From Lewinellaceae bacterium (GTDB lineage Bacteria; Bacteroidota; Bacteroidia; Chitinophagales; Saprospiraceae), in the NCBI GenBank assembly GCA_016710765.1, contig JADJUJ010000016.1, forward strand, positions 62,001 to 126,000: 64,000 nt of DNA. The letters run 5' to 3'. The notes beneath the pieces are model-generated. The model did not search any database. It saw only the letters and a program-made list of their open reading frames with translations, and was not told the DNA's origin. Both the position numbers and the translations under genes were made by a program. How positions within the stretch are numbered: the first letter of the stretch is position 1; the number at the start of each line of letters is the position of its first letter. Positions 1-8,729 of this stretch are shown in pieces.

Positions 1-221
1 ATGGTGCTTTCCCTGCCATCTGCATTAAAATACACCATTTCAAAATCGTATTCCGGATGATTTTGCAGCAAGATCAGTCCGTCGGCGCCGATGCCGAAGT
101 GCCGGTCGCATAGTTTGGCCACCCAGGAGTGGTCTGTTCTTTCCAACCATGCATGGGTACGCTGATCTACCATTACAAAATCATTTCCTGCACCCTGATA
201 CTTATAAAAAGGCAATAGCAT
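1..221 (-). CDS. dapF: diaminopimelate epimerase, N-terminal part (cut by window edge)
   Basis: DapF interconverts LL- and meso-diaminopimelate in lysine and peptidoglycan synthesis in the cytoplasm. The reverse strand reads MLLPFYKYQGAGNDFVMVDQ at the start, and later CDRHFGIGADGLILL and VYFNADG, which are hallmark DapF N-terminal motifs (the KYQGAGNDF start and the GIGADGL loop). The window ends just where the first catalytic Cys (CGNG motif) should follow, so the catalytic residues are not visible. The ATG at 221 is the first in-frame start after an upstream TAA; about 18 further open codons lie upstream without an ATG. Confidence 0.93.
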   Translation of the reverse strand, partial: MLLPFYKYQGAGNDFVMVDQRTHAWLERTDHSWVAKLCDRHFGIGADGLILLQNHPEYDFEMVYFNADGREST

Positions 222-436
222 AAGCGAATCAATGAAATAGGGTTTATTAACGGTGTAAAGTTCGCCCTCTTTGGCCTTTTGTTACAACCATTTTGTTGTA
301 AAATTGTCATCTTGTATGCGCTTGTCCCAATACATCGTTCTATTGTAACGTTTAGTCAGTCCATCCGTTCGATTAGGGTGGCTGCGAATGTACCCAATCG
401 CTTTATTTTTTTGGTATTGCTACGCCTATCTTGTTT

Positions 437-1876
437 ATGAAAAAGTACCTTCCCATCCTCCTGGCGGCGCTCTTCAGCGCTTTTTTCACGGTTTTTGTGG
501 TGCGTTATCTCGAAAAGCCCCTGCAAGTACGTTGGGAAAACGATGAGGCAGGCGCTGTGCGGTATACCGGACTGGTGGAAAAATTATTTGATGCACGAAG
601 CAACAACATGTTCCATTCGTCATCGCCCACCGATTTTATCGCTTCTGCATCCATTGCAACACCAACAGTGGTCAATATTCGCGCCGTTCAGGAAAGCTCC
701 GGAGGCCTTTGGGGGCGACCCAGTATTAGTGGTTCATCGGGCTCTGGTGTCATCCTTTCACCGGATGGCTACCTGGTTACCAACCACCACGTCATTGAAA
801 AAAGCACGGAGATCAAAGTTACCCTTGCCGATAAGCGCACCTATTTTGCCCGCTTAGTGGGCTCCGATCCATCTACAGATATTGCATTGCTTAAAATTGA
901 TGAAACAGAACTGCCGTTTATCCTTTTTGGCAACAGCGATTCGGTCAGCGTTGGCGAATGGGTATTGGCTGTTGGCAATCCGTTTAACCTGGAAAGTACG
1001 GTAACAGCAGGCATCGTAAGCGCAAAAGGCCGCAACATCAATATTCTGGGTGGTGGCGCCAGTATCGAATCTTTTATACAAACCGATGCTGCAGTTAATC
1101 CGGGCAACAGTGGCGGGGCATTGGTGAATACAGCCGGCGAATTGGTGGGTATCAATACCGCCATCATTACCGAATCGGGCAGTTACGAAGGGTATTCCTT
1201 TGCTGTACCTGCTAATTTGGTGAAAAAAATCATCAGCGACCTGCGCGAATTCGGCGTAGTGCAAAGAGCGTTTTTGGGTATTGGTATAGAAGATATGGAT
1301 AGCGAAACGGCCCACGATATCGGCCTCCCCAATGCACAGGGTGTTTTTGTGAATCGCGTAGGCATCAACAGCGCTGCTGATGATGCTGGGCTTGAGGTAG
1401 GAGATGTCAGCCTGGGCATCAACAAAATAAACATTCGAAGCACACCAGAATTGCAAGAATACGTTGGGCGTTTTCGCCCCGGAGATGCCGTACGACTGGA
1501 ATATTGGCGGAAAGGTAAAAAGCAGGAAACCATGCTTACCCTGAAGGATGGTAAAAACTCAACCCAGGTAGCGCGGCGCAGGGGAGACGAACTTCGGCAG
1601 GACATTGGCCTGGAGTTGCGCGACCTAACCCGCGACGAACAACGCAAATTTGGCTTTTTTGGCGCTATGGTAACCAGCATTGATCGTGGCAGTGTGGTGT
1701 TTCAAACGAATATGCAACCCGGGTTTGTCATTACCAAAGTGAATGGAAGCCGGGTTTCTACCCTTGCCGAAGCGGTAGATGCAGTACTGAATGCCTACAA
1801 CAGCGTTGTATTAGACGGCTACTATGAAGGTGAAAAAGACCTTTATTCTTACCGTTTTCGAAAGCGGGGCAGTTGA
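437..1876 (+). CDS. HtrA/DegP-family periplasmic serine protease with PDZ domain
   Basis: Trypsin-like protease of the HtrA/DegP/DegQ family, expected to degrade or refold damaged envelope proteins in the periplasm. Residues 1-23 form an uncleaved anchor or signal segment. The catalytic triad is visible: His118 in TNHHVIE, Asp148 in STDIALLKI and Ser225 in GNSGGAL. A PDZ domain follows at roughly 275-370 and a degenerate second PDZ at about 400-475. The length, 479 residues, fits DegP. The ATG at 437 is preferred to the in-frame TTG two codons earlier. It is separated by 10 bases from the downstream P-loop gene on the same strand, so the two may be co-transcribed. Confidence 0.92.
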   Translation: MKKYLPILLAALFSAFFTVFVVRYLEKPLQVRWENDEAGAVRYTGLVEKLFDARSNNMFHSSSPTDFIASASIATPTVVNIRAVQESSGGLWGRPSISGSSGSGVILSPDGYLVTNHHVIEKSTEIKVTLADKRTYFARLVGSDPSTDIALLKIDETELPFILFGNSDSVSVGEWVLAVGNPFNLESTVTAGIVSAKGRNINILGGGASIESFIQTDAAVNPGNSGGALVNTAGELVGINTAIITESGSYEGYSFAVPANLVKKIISDLREFGVVQRAFLGIGIEDMDSETAHDIGLPNAQGVFVNRVGINSAADDAGLEVGDVSLGINKINIRSTPELQEYVGRFRPGDAVRLEYWRKGKKQETMLTLKDGKNSTQVARRRGDELRQDIGLELRDLTRDEQRKFGFFGAMVTSIDRGSVVFQTNMQPGFVITKVNGSRVSTLAEAVDAVLNAYNSVVLDGYYEGEKDLYSYRFRKRGS

Positions 1877-1886
1877 ATTGAAAAAA

Positions 1887-2420
1887 ATGCACCAACACAT
1901 ACACCTTATGGGCGCGCCGGGTTCTGGCGTGAGCACGCTGGGCCGCGCATTGGCCCAAGATCGGCAAATGCCGTATTTCGATGTCGATGATTTTTACTGG
2001 TTTACTTCCGATCCTTTGCCCTTCAAACGCAAACGAAACCCTGACCACCGCCGCGCATTGTTGTCAGAAACACTGACCAACCAACCGGCCTGGGTATTAG
2101 GAGGTGCCTTGTGCGGCTGGGGTGATGTTTTTGTTCCTCAATTCGACCTGGTGATTTACTGCGAAGCATCAACGGAAGTGCGGCTGGAACGGATCCGCCA
2201 GCGTGAAACAGCACGTTATGGCGCAAGTCGGTTGGCGCCCGGTGGCGACCTCCACAGCGTTTATCAAAAATTTCTGGATTGGGCCGAAGCCTATGATACG
2301 CTTTCCGGTAACCCGCGATCAATGGAATTGGAGAAAAAATGGCTGGCGGCTTTATCCTGCCCTGTACATTATGCAGATACCACCGCTGATGTAGCATCGA
2401 TCCTACAGCGTCTGCCATAA
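1887..2420 (+). CDS. P-loop NTPase, adenylate-kinase-like, with Lys-less Walker A
   Basis: Small cytoplasmic nucleotide-binding protein of 177 residues resembling the adenylate-kinase-like AAA proteins that begin MGA.GSGTTTLG. The P-loop reads GAPGSGVSTLG (residues 9-19), with Val where the canonical GK[ST] lysine would be. An Asp-Val-Asp-Asp stretch follows the loop and a hydrophobic strand LVIYCEAS (about residue 93) sits where Walker B is expected. The substrate cannot be told from sequence. The start at 1887 puts the P-loop close to the N-terminus, as in relatives; the longer in-frame reading from 1824 overlaps the protease gene and is unlikely. It converges on the BtuG-like gene. Confidence 0.75.
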   Translation: MHQHIHLMGAPGSGVSTLGRALAQDRQMPYFDVDDFYWFTSDPLPFKRKRNPDHRRALLSETLTNQPAWVLGGALCGWGDVFVPQFDLVIYCEASTEVRLERIRQRETARYGASRLAPGGDLHSVYQKFLDWAEAYDTLSGNPRSMELEKKWLAALSCPVHYADTTADVASILQRLP

Positions 2421-2458
2421 TTTTTCGCCAGCCATTTTTCCAATATTGGTCATTGGGT

Positions 2459-3493
2459 CTATTCGATGAACACTACTTCTCCAGGTGCAATTCCAGCCGT
2501 AAACCTGGATACTACTGTTCCATCGGGCTGGTACACCACTACTTCTCCAGCAGAATTGAAATCTTTTGGATCCGCACAGTACAGCAACCCGTCCTTTGGG
2601 TCGCAATTGAGGCCATAGCAAGGTTGATCCAGCAATTTTGTGAGTCCATTGCTGTTTAACTGCCAAATGGAAGCGCCTGCACTGCAATAGGCTGTTGAAC
2701 CATCCGGACTAAGGCAAAGATCCTCGGCGCCCTGTGGCAGTTCGTAACCCGGAAAATCAGGGATTTTAAAACTGCCCATCCATCCGGTACTGGCAGGCTG
2801 CATCCAATCGCCACGGGCCACAATCATTGGGAACGGTGAATTGTCCAGGCCTTTTGCTATACAACAGGGATTGTAATAGGGCAACAGGGTATTCACTCCC
2901 GCTTCACCACTGCTTACATTGACAGTTCCTATGGTGTTGTCCACACCAAAACCACCGGCATGGGCTATCAGCACCTCATTGCCCATCAACAACATTTTTT
3001 CCGGACCGCTTCCTACGAGGGTTTTTTTAACAATCGTACCGGAATTCAGGTCCAGCAGGACGAGTTTTCCGCTCACACCATCGGCGCCCCATTCCGAGAC
3101 AAATGCCTTGCCATTGCCGGTTGATAAAAGGTATCGTGGCAGTTCAAACCCCGTTATCTCCCGCAGAAACCGAAAAGAAAGGGCATCTACTTCTACTATT
3201 TTGTTGGCGCCATTGACCGCGATGTAGGCTTTGTCGCCAACAATGGTCAGCGACTGTACGAATGCACCCAGGGCTGCCCCCCCGTTTTCGCGCCCAAAAA
3301 CATCCTGGACCGTCACCCCCGTACTGGGATTGTGCCAGGTAATGGTACCGGTGCCGCCAAATGGGCCCTCATTAATGATAAAGATTCCGGAGGCATAGTA
3401 CCCGGGTGCACCCTGCATTTCTGTATTGTCTTTGCAACCTGAAAGGAGGAATAAAAAAAACAGTGTGGAAAATAAAGTGAATTTGACCTTCAT
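2459..3493 (-). CDS. BtuG-like surface lipoprotein (DUF5074/YncE-type beta-propeller), cobalamin-riboswitch controlled
   Basis: Predicted outer-surface lipoprotein of 344 residues. A type II signal ends in LLSGC (Cys20). The mature part is built of propeller-like blades with repeated hydrophobic strands (IFIINEGPFGG, AYIAVNGANKIVEVD, KLVLLDLNSGTIV), the pattern of the DUF5074/YncE family. Known members include BtuG of Bacteroides, a very tight cobalamin-binding lipoprotein that caps the transporter BtuB. A cobalamin riboswitch lies 118 bases upstream in the right orientation, which strongly supports a role in B12 capture. No btuB or other transport gene is adjacent, which is unusual. The ATG at 3493 is preferred to an in-frame TTG at 3502. 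Assignment to BtuG is inference from family plus riboswitch. Confidence 0.8.
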   Translation of the reverse strand: MKVKFTLFSTLFFLFLLSGCKDNTEMQGAPGYYASGIFIINEGPFGGTGTITWHNPSTGVTVQDVFGRENGGAALGAFVQSLTIVGDKAYIAVNGANKIVEVDALSFRFLREITGFELPRYLLSTGNGKAFVSEWGADGVSGKLVLLDLNSGTIVKKTLVGSGPEKMLLMGNEVLIAHAGGFGVDNTIGTVNVSSGEAGVNTLLPYYNPCCIAKGLDNSPFPMIVARGDWMQPASTGWMGSFKIPDFPGYELPQGAEDLCLSPDGSTAYCSAGASIWQLNSNGLTKLLDQPCYGLNCDPKDGLLYCADPKDFNSAGEVVVYQPDGTVVSRFTAGIAPGEVVFIE

Positions 3494-3610
3494 TTTTAAC
3501 AAATTGAAAGATGAAATGAATGGCCGGAGAAAAAACGGAATACGGTGCGCCTGTATGCTTTACAAGCAGCACAGTGTACCGGCCTTCGACCCGAAGCCTG
3601 GTGAACATGC
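3494..3610 (-). promoter_or_regulatory. expression platform between cobalamin aptamer and BtuG-like gene
   Basis: This leader follows the aptamer. It contains a short hairpin (CTTCG-GGT-CGAAG) and two complementary six-base blocks, GGCCGG and CCGGCC, the second lying about 25 bases before the ATG. Such pairing could occlude the start when ligand binds. No U-tract terminator is seen, so control of translation initiation is more likely than transcription termination (inference). Confidence 0.45.
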
Positions 3611-3779
3611 GATTACAGGCAGGTCTTCTGGCTCATTCCAAAACGAACGCCTTCCCGGTTTCCCAGTGGCATTGGTTCGTTTTTGCCCATTAGGCTGGAA
3701 CTTACAGCAGCGGGGACTGCCCCGGATTCACACCGGTGTTCCCTTTTCATCCCGGCTAAAATACCGGGAACCTGCAATC
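3611..3779 (-). ncRNA. cobalamin (adenosylcobalamin-type) riboswitch aptamer
   Basis: Read on the reverse strand, the element shows the conserved cobalamin riboswitch parts in order: the P1 strand GATTGCAGGT, then GGGAACACCGGTGTGAATCC, CAGTCCCCGCTGCTGTAA, the B12-box core TGCCACTGGGAAACCGGGAA and GAGCCAGAAGACCTGCC closing P1 at the 3' side. It sits between the DinB-like gene and the BtuG-like gene and points into the latter. The gene downstream should be repressed when cobalamin is plentiful. Confidence 0.95.
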
Positions 3780-3797
3780 GGGGGTAAAGGTAGGTTT

Positions 3798-4349
3798 TTA
3801 GGTTGATGCAAGGGCACGTTCTGCCTGCGCAATATGGCGGCGGGTATGGCCGGAGAGCCATGTCAACACGCTACCGAGGTCGTACCGCCTGAACCAGGAT
3901 TTGTACTTGCGAATGCGGGGTTTGTTGATGTTGATACCTCTTGCCGCTTCAATGTGGCGGAGTAGACGCTCGCATTGGATGATCAGCATTTTTACTTCCT
4001 CCGGACCAAAAGGTTGGTGGCTGAAATTAAAAGCCTTGCTGCTTTTGAACCGTTTCGTCACCTGGTGACCAGCGCGTCTGATTAGCACACGACCAGCCGG
4101 ATTGTGTGCCACCATATCGATGGTATGCCATTGCCTGGCTCGAGCCTTGTGCAAGGCGTGTTCAACCCGAGGTAAATAAGTATGGAAATAAGCGTTCAAA
4201 TGGGCAAAACACTCCAGCGCCGTCCAGCCTTCAGGGGTTTGGCGAAATTGCAGCCTGGCTTCTTCCAGTTGGGAAAAATGTTGGCGGAGCACCTGAAGGG
4301 ATGCTCTGGTTTCCGTTTCAAGCTGGCTTAACAGTTCGTTTTGCGTCAT
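3798..4349 (-). CDS. DinB-like four-helix-bundle protein
   Basis: Protein of 183 residues resembling the DinB/YfiT metal-binding four-helix superfamily. The N-terminal helix carries GWTALECFAHLNAYF (a W..LE...HL pattern) and the C-terminus has LSGHTRRHIAQAE, an HxxxH motif typical of the third metal-ligand cluster. Members are often thiol-dependent transferases or stress proteins, but the substrate here is unknown. A basic segment at about 130-160 (RIRKYKSWFRRYDLG) is unusual. It lies upstream of, but is separate from, the riboswitch-controlled gene. The ATG at 4349 is the clear start. Confidence 0.75.
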   Translation of the reverse strand: MTQNELLSQLETETRASLQVLRQHFSQLEEARLQFRQTPEGWTALECFAHLNAYFHTYLPRVEHALHKARARQWHTIDMVAHNPAGRVLIRRAGHQVTKRFKSSKAFNFSHQPFGPEEVKMLIIQCERLLRHIEAARGININKPRIRKYKSWFRRYDLGSVLTWLSGHTRRHIAQAERALAST

Positions 4350-4517
4350 CGTATCATTGTATGGCGCAAAAATAGACGCAACTTCAGAGGTATTGGTATT
4401 CGGTGCCGTATTTTTTGCGAACTTTGCGCCGGAATTTGAATGACAGCTGAAAACCGGTGCGGAACCGCCTTGAGTAGTATTGAAAAAAAGCCGTCAAATA
4501 TCCATTTAAAAAGGTGT

Positions 4518-5831
4518 ATGAAAACAAAGTCAATTCGTCCGGATAAAGTCAATGTTGTCACCCTGGGCTGCTCCAAGAACCTGGTAGACAGTGAGAACCT
4601 GATTACCCAATTGCGGGGTAACAGCTACGATGTGAGCCATGAAAAGGAGGATTCCGATGCCAGCATAGTTATCATCAATACTTGTGGTTTTATTGACCTG
4701 GCCAAGCAGGAGAGTATTGATGCCATACTGGAGCACGCTGAGTTAAAAAAAGCCGGTGAAATCGAGAAACTATACGTTACGGGGTGTCTTTCGCAGCGTT
4801 ACAAGGACGATTTGGAGCGGGAAATTCCGGAAGTGGATGCTTTTTTTGGCACCCTGGAAATGCCGGCCTTACTGGCCCGCCTGAATGCCGATTACAAGCA
4901 CGAATTGATTGGCGAGCGGGAAATCACAACCTTGCCACATTATGCTTACCTGAAAATATCAGAGGGCTGCAACCGCACCTGCTCCTTCTGTGCTATTCCA
5001 CTCATGCGTGGTGGCCACATCAGTCGGCCCATAGAGGAATTGGTGTTGGAGGCAAAAAACCTGGCACGACGCGGTGTGAAAGAACTCATGCTGATTGCAC
5101 AGGAATTGACTTATTACGGTTTGGATTTGTACAAAAAACGGGAATTGCCCCGCCTGTTGCATGCGCTTGCCGACGTGGAAGGTATCGAGTGGATTCGGCT
5201 GCATTACGCTTACCCCAGCAAGTTTCCACTCGAAATACTCGATGTGATGGCCGAGCGCCCGGAAATCTGCAATTACCTTGACATGCCGCTCCAGCATGTT
5301 TCTGATCCTGTACTGGCTGCCATGCGGCGCCAGATCACCAAGTCGGAAACAGAGGACTTATTGGGCAAAATTCGCGAAAAAGTGCCGGGAATTGCCCTGC
5401 GTACTACTTTTTTGGTGGGCTTTCCAGGAGAAACCGAGCGCGATGTGGAGGCGCTTATCGACTTTGTACAAGCCCAGCAGTTTGAAAGGGTAGGAGTGTT
5501 CCAGTATTCTCATGAGGAAAGTACCAGTGGCTACGCGTTGCCCGACGATGTCCCGCCAGAAATAAAGGAAGAGCGGGCCAGCAGGGTGATGGAGGTGCAG
5601 GAAGATATTTCATTGGCTAAAAATGAAGCCAAGGTTGGCAAGGTGTTCAAAACACTTTTCGATCGCAAAGAAGGAAAATATTTTATCGGCCGGACGGAGG
5701 CTGATTCGCCAGAAGTCGACAACGAAGTGCTGGTGCTTGCCAAGGATAATTACGTCAGAATCGGGGATTTTGCTCCGGTACTCATAACTGAAGCCGAAGC
5801 ATTCGACCTCTTTGGTAAGGTGCAAAAATAA
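4518..5831 (+). CDS. rimO: ribosomal protein uS12 methylthiotransferase RimO
   Basis: Radical SAM enzyme that adds a methylthio group to an aspartate of ribosomal protein S12. The N-terminal UPF0004 domain supplies three cluster cysteines, Cys18 (VTLGCSKN), Cys56 (INTCGF) and Cys90 (VTGCLSQ). The radical SAM cluster is Cys151-x3-Cys155-x2-Cys158 in GCNRTCSFCAIP. A C-terminal TRAM-like beta domain ends the protein. The 437-residue length matches RimO, and the segments PLMRGGHISRP and PLQHVSDPVL favour RimO over MiaB. The ATG at 4518 is preferred; an open extension upstream to 4440 has no similarity to the family. Confidence 0.95.
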   Translation: MKTKSIRPDKVNVVTLGCSKNLVDSENLITQLRGNSYDVSHEKEDSDASIVIINTCGFIDLAKQESIDAILEHAELKKAGEIEKLYVTGCLSQRYKDDLEREIPEVDAFFGTLEMPALLARLNADYKHELIGEREITTLPHYAYLKISEGCNRTCSFCAIPLMRGGHISRPIEELVLEAKNLARRGVKELMLIAQELTYYGLDLYKKRELPRLLHALADVEGIEWIRLHYAYPSKFPLEILDVMAERPEICNYLDMPLQHVSDPVLAAMRRQITKSETEDLLGKIREKVPGIALRTTFLVGFPGETERDVEALIDFVQAQQFERVGVFQYSHEESTSGYALPDDVPPEIKEERASRVMEVQEDISLAKNEAKVGKVFKTLFDRKEGKYFIGRTEADSPEVDNEVLVLAKDNYVRIGDFAPVLITEAEAFDLFGKVQK

Positions 5832-5863
5832 AGGGAGCGGCAAACGCTAAACAGGAGCAATGG

Positions 5864-6241
5864 TTATGCCAAAAGGGCGCGTATGGCATAGCCGACCAGC
5901 CAGATGATGGCAACGATCCCCAGAATAATGAGCATGCCCACCCAGACACTACCGCTGTCGCTCTCTGGTTCGGGCAAAAAATCCTGCAGGATTTCCCGGG
6001 CACGATCGCGATCTGCTTTCCGAACATGCAGTCGAACCATGTTCATGATTTGCGTTTGCACATGTTGAGAGGCGGTGTTGGCCAAAAAACACACGATGCC
6101 TTCCGAGCGGAGTTTGGCGGCAGCCAGGTCGGCCTCGAGTGGCGAGTAAAATTTTGCTACTACCTCGCTGTCGCTTGCGTCCAGCAACCCTAACTGGTCA
6201 CTTTCTAACTCCCAACTGTCCAATGGATCCGATTCCTTCAT
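5864..6241 (-). CDS. DUF2007-type protein with C-terminal membrane helix
   Basis: Short protein of 125 residues. The central part (VAKFYSPLEADLAAAKLRSEGIVCFLAN, split here by position about 35-62) has the pattern of DUF2007, a small alpha-beta domain annotated as a putative signal-transducing protein; it is followed by a Val/Lys-rich strand LHVRKADRDRAREIL. A single hydrophobic helix (VWVGMLIILGIVAIIWLVGY) ends the chain, so it is probably membrane-tethered with the domain in the cytoplasm. An alternative ATG at 6292 would add 17 residues. It converges on rimO and its function is not known. Confidence 0.72.
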   Translation of the reverse strand: MKESDPLDSWELESDQLGLLDASDSEVVAKFYSPLEADLAAAKLRSEGIVCFLANTASQHVQTQIMNMVRLHVRKADRDRAREILQDFLPEPESDSGSVWVGMLIILGIVAIIWLVGYAIRALLA

Positions 6242-6359
6242 TTGTTTTCCGTGAATTATTGTAAAAATAGGAGATTGCAGCGAATATTTCATCTTTTAGC
6301 GATGTAATCCACTTTCGACTAAATGCTTACATTCGCGGTACAACATTTTGTCCAGCAGC

Positions 6360-8726
6360 ATGAAACGATGGTCTTCAATTCCGCCTGCGGGGTGGGCAGG
6401 CATCCTGGCTTTAGGTGTAATATTGCTTTCGGGGTACCTCGGGCGTGATAAAGCGAACAAGAAAGATGTCTTGCCTGCGCAGGTAGACTATAATTTCGAC
6501 GTCAGGCCCATACTTTCAGATCGTTGTTACGCTTGCCATGGCCCCGATGAAAAAAAGCGGGAGGCTGGGCTGCGCCTCGACACACCCGAGGGCGCGTTTG
6601 CTGCGCTGGGTGAAAACAAGGATCATTTCGCAATTGTTCCCGGGCACCCGGAAAAAAGCGCGTTGCTGGACCGGATCAACCAAACTGATCCGGAGGAACT
6701 GATGCCGCCGCCGTCCACCCACCTTAGTTTGTCGGATTATGAGAAGGCTTTGCTCCGCCGATGGATCGAACAGGGTGCGACCTATGCGCCGCATTGGGCG
6801 TTTGTTGTTCCCGTAAAATCGCCGTTGCCCAAAGTGAACAACCCGGCGTGGTGCAACAATGAGATCGACTATTTTACCCTGGATAAAATGACTGCCATGG
6901 GCCTCCAGCCGGCAAAACCAGCCGATAAAGCCCGTTTGTTGCGCCGGGTGTGTTTTGATATTACCGGTCTGCCGCCCTCCGATGCACAACGCGCGCAGTT
7001 TCTGAATGACCCTGCGCCGGATGCCTATGAAAGGCTGGTGGATACCTTGCTCCAATCTGTTGCCTTCGGGGAACGTATGGCCATGAACTGGCTCGACCTG
7101 GCCCGCTATTCCGATACCCACGGCTACCAGGACGACCTTCCCCGGATCATGTGGCCCTGGCGTGATTGGGTGGTGAAGGCCTTTAATGAAAACATACCCT
7201 ATAACCAGTTTGTAAGCTGGCAACTGGCTGGCGACCTGCTGCCGAACGCCACAAAGGAGCAGATTTTGGCCACCGGGTTTAACCGCAACCATAAGATTAC
7301 CCAGGAAGGTGGGGTGATTGATGAGGAATACCGTACAGAATATGTGGCCGATCGCACCAATACCTTTGGGAAGGCCTTCATGGGGCTGACCATGGAGTGC
7401 GCGCGATGCCACGACCACAAATTTGACCCCATAACCACCAAAGAATACTATTCCCTTTTTGCCTTTTTCAACAATGTGCCGGAGTCGGGGTTTGTGCCCA
7501 ACTTGCAAACACCCAAACCCTGGATGGCACTGACAAAGTCCGACTTGGAGGGAAAACTCCATTTTCTGCAGGCAGATAGTTTGCTGAAGACAGACAAAGA
7601 TACCCTGCAACTCATGGTCATGCAGCAAAATCCACCCGACAAACAAAGGGTAACCCGCTTGTTGTCGCGCGGACAATACGATCAACCTACCGATACCCTA
7701 CAGCCGATAACACCTTCCCATGTGCTATCCTGGCAGGAAGGTAGCCCTGCCAATCGGCTTGGACTCAGCCAGTGGCTGTTTGACGCAAAGAACCCCTTGA
7801 CAGCGCGCGTCACCGTCAATCGCATCTGGCAAGAAATATTCGGCAGGGGTATTGTATCCACACCAGAAAATTTTGGCATGCAAGGGGCTTTGCCCACCCA
7901 TCCTGCCTTGCTCGATTGGCTGGCCGTTGATTTTCAGGAACACGGTTGGGACCTTAAACGGCTGATCCGGCAAATGGTATTTTCCGCAACGTACCAGCAA
8001 AGCGCTGAGGATAGCCGTGCCAGCCGCGAAGCTGACCCTGAGAACATTTGGTTAAGCCGGGGGCCACATTACCGAATGCCGTATGAGTTTATTCGCGATA
8101 TGGTACTTAGCACCAGTGGTTTGCTGAACCCTGCAATGGGTGGACCTTCGGTCAAACCTTATCAGCCTCCTGGCATTTGGGAGGAAATCAGTACAGAAAA
8201 AACAGCCAATGCTTTTCGGGGAGAGTTTACTTATGTTGAAGACACGCTTCCGGAACGCATGTACCGCCGGAGCCTGTATACCTACAACAAAAGGACCATT
8301 CCACCACCAACCCACCTTAGTTTTGATGCACCGATGCGCGACTTGTGCGAAGTAAGGAGAAGTGCTACGAGCACGCCACTGCAAGCGCTGGTTATGCTGA
8401 ACGACCAGCAAGTACTGGAGGCTGCCCGGGTGTTGGCCTTCAGGCTTTTACAGCGCCAGGATTTACAGAAACCTGAAAAACAAATTGAAGCTGCCTTTTT
8501 AGGAATTGCCGGACGAACAGCCAGAAAGGAAGAGCTAAGGCAGTTGCTCGATTTTTACAAGGCGGAAGCACAACGATTTCAGGACAATCCAGCTTCTGCG
8601 CTGGACCTGTTACGGGCTAGCGGCCCGTTCCCGCAGTCGGATTACAGCCATCCGGCACAGCAGGCTGCGCTCATGCTTACAGTTCAGATTATGTACAACC
8701 TCGATGAAGTGATTTCCAAGACCTGA
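6360..8726 (+). CDS. PSCyt1-DUF1549-DUF1553 exported cytochrome c-like protein
   Basis: First gene of a five-gene operon; 788 residues. After an N-terminal membrane segment (about 13-27) comes a planctomycete-type cytochrome domain with the haem motif Cys56-Tyr-Ala-Cys59-His60, then DUF1549 (ALLRRWIEQGA, RLLRRVCFDITGLPP, MAMNWLDLARYSDTHGYQDD) and C-terminal DUF1553 (NPLTARVTVNRIWQEIFGRG, RMPYEFIRDMVL). This architecture is common in Planctomycetes, Verrucomicrobia and some Bacteroidota and normally sits beside a DUF1501 gene, as here. A second CxxCH (ECARCHDHKFD) lies inside DUF1549. It probably acts in the periplasm or at the surface; the substrate is unknown. The ATG at 6360 is chosen over a TTG at 6348. 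Confidence 0.9.
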   Translation: MKRWSSIPPAGWAGILALGVILLSGYLGRDKANKKDVLPAQVDYNFDVRPILSDRCYACHGPDEKKREAGLRLDTPEGAFAALGENKDHFAIVPGHPEKSALLDRINQTDPEELMPPPSTHLSLSDYEKALLRRWIEQGATYAPHWAFVVPVKSPLPKVNNPAWCNNEIDYFTLDKMTAMGLQPAKPADKARLLRRVCFDITGLPPSDAQRAQFLNDPAPDAYERLVDTLLQSVAFGERMAMNWLDLARYSDTHGYQDDLPRIMWPWRDWVVKAFNENIPYNQFVSWQLAGDLLPNATKEQILATGFNRNHKITQEGGVIDEEYRTEYVADRTNTFGKAFMGLTMECARCHDHKFDPITTKEYYSLFAFFNNVPESGFVPNLQTPKPWMALTKSDLEGKLHFLQADSLLKTDKDTLQLMVMQQNPPDKQRVTRLLSRGQYDQPTDTLQPITPSHVLSWQEGSPANRLGLSQWLFDAKNPLTARVTVNRIWQEIFGRGIVSTPENFGMQGALPTHPALLDWLAVDFQEHGWDLKRLIRQMVFSATYQQSAEDSRASREADPENIWLSRGPHYRMPYEFIRDMVLSTSGLLNPAMGGPSVKPYQPPGIWEEISTEKTANAFRGEFTYVEDTLPERMYRRSLYTYNKRTIPPPTHLSFDAPMRDLCEVRRSATSTPLQALVMLNDQQVLEAARVLAFRLLQRQDLQKPEKQIEAAFLGIAGRTARKEELRQLLDFYKAEAQRFQDNPASALDLLRASGPFPQSDYSHPAQQAALMLTVQIMYNLDEVISKT

Positions 8727-8729
8727 TGT

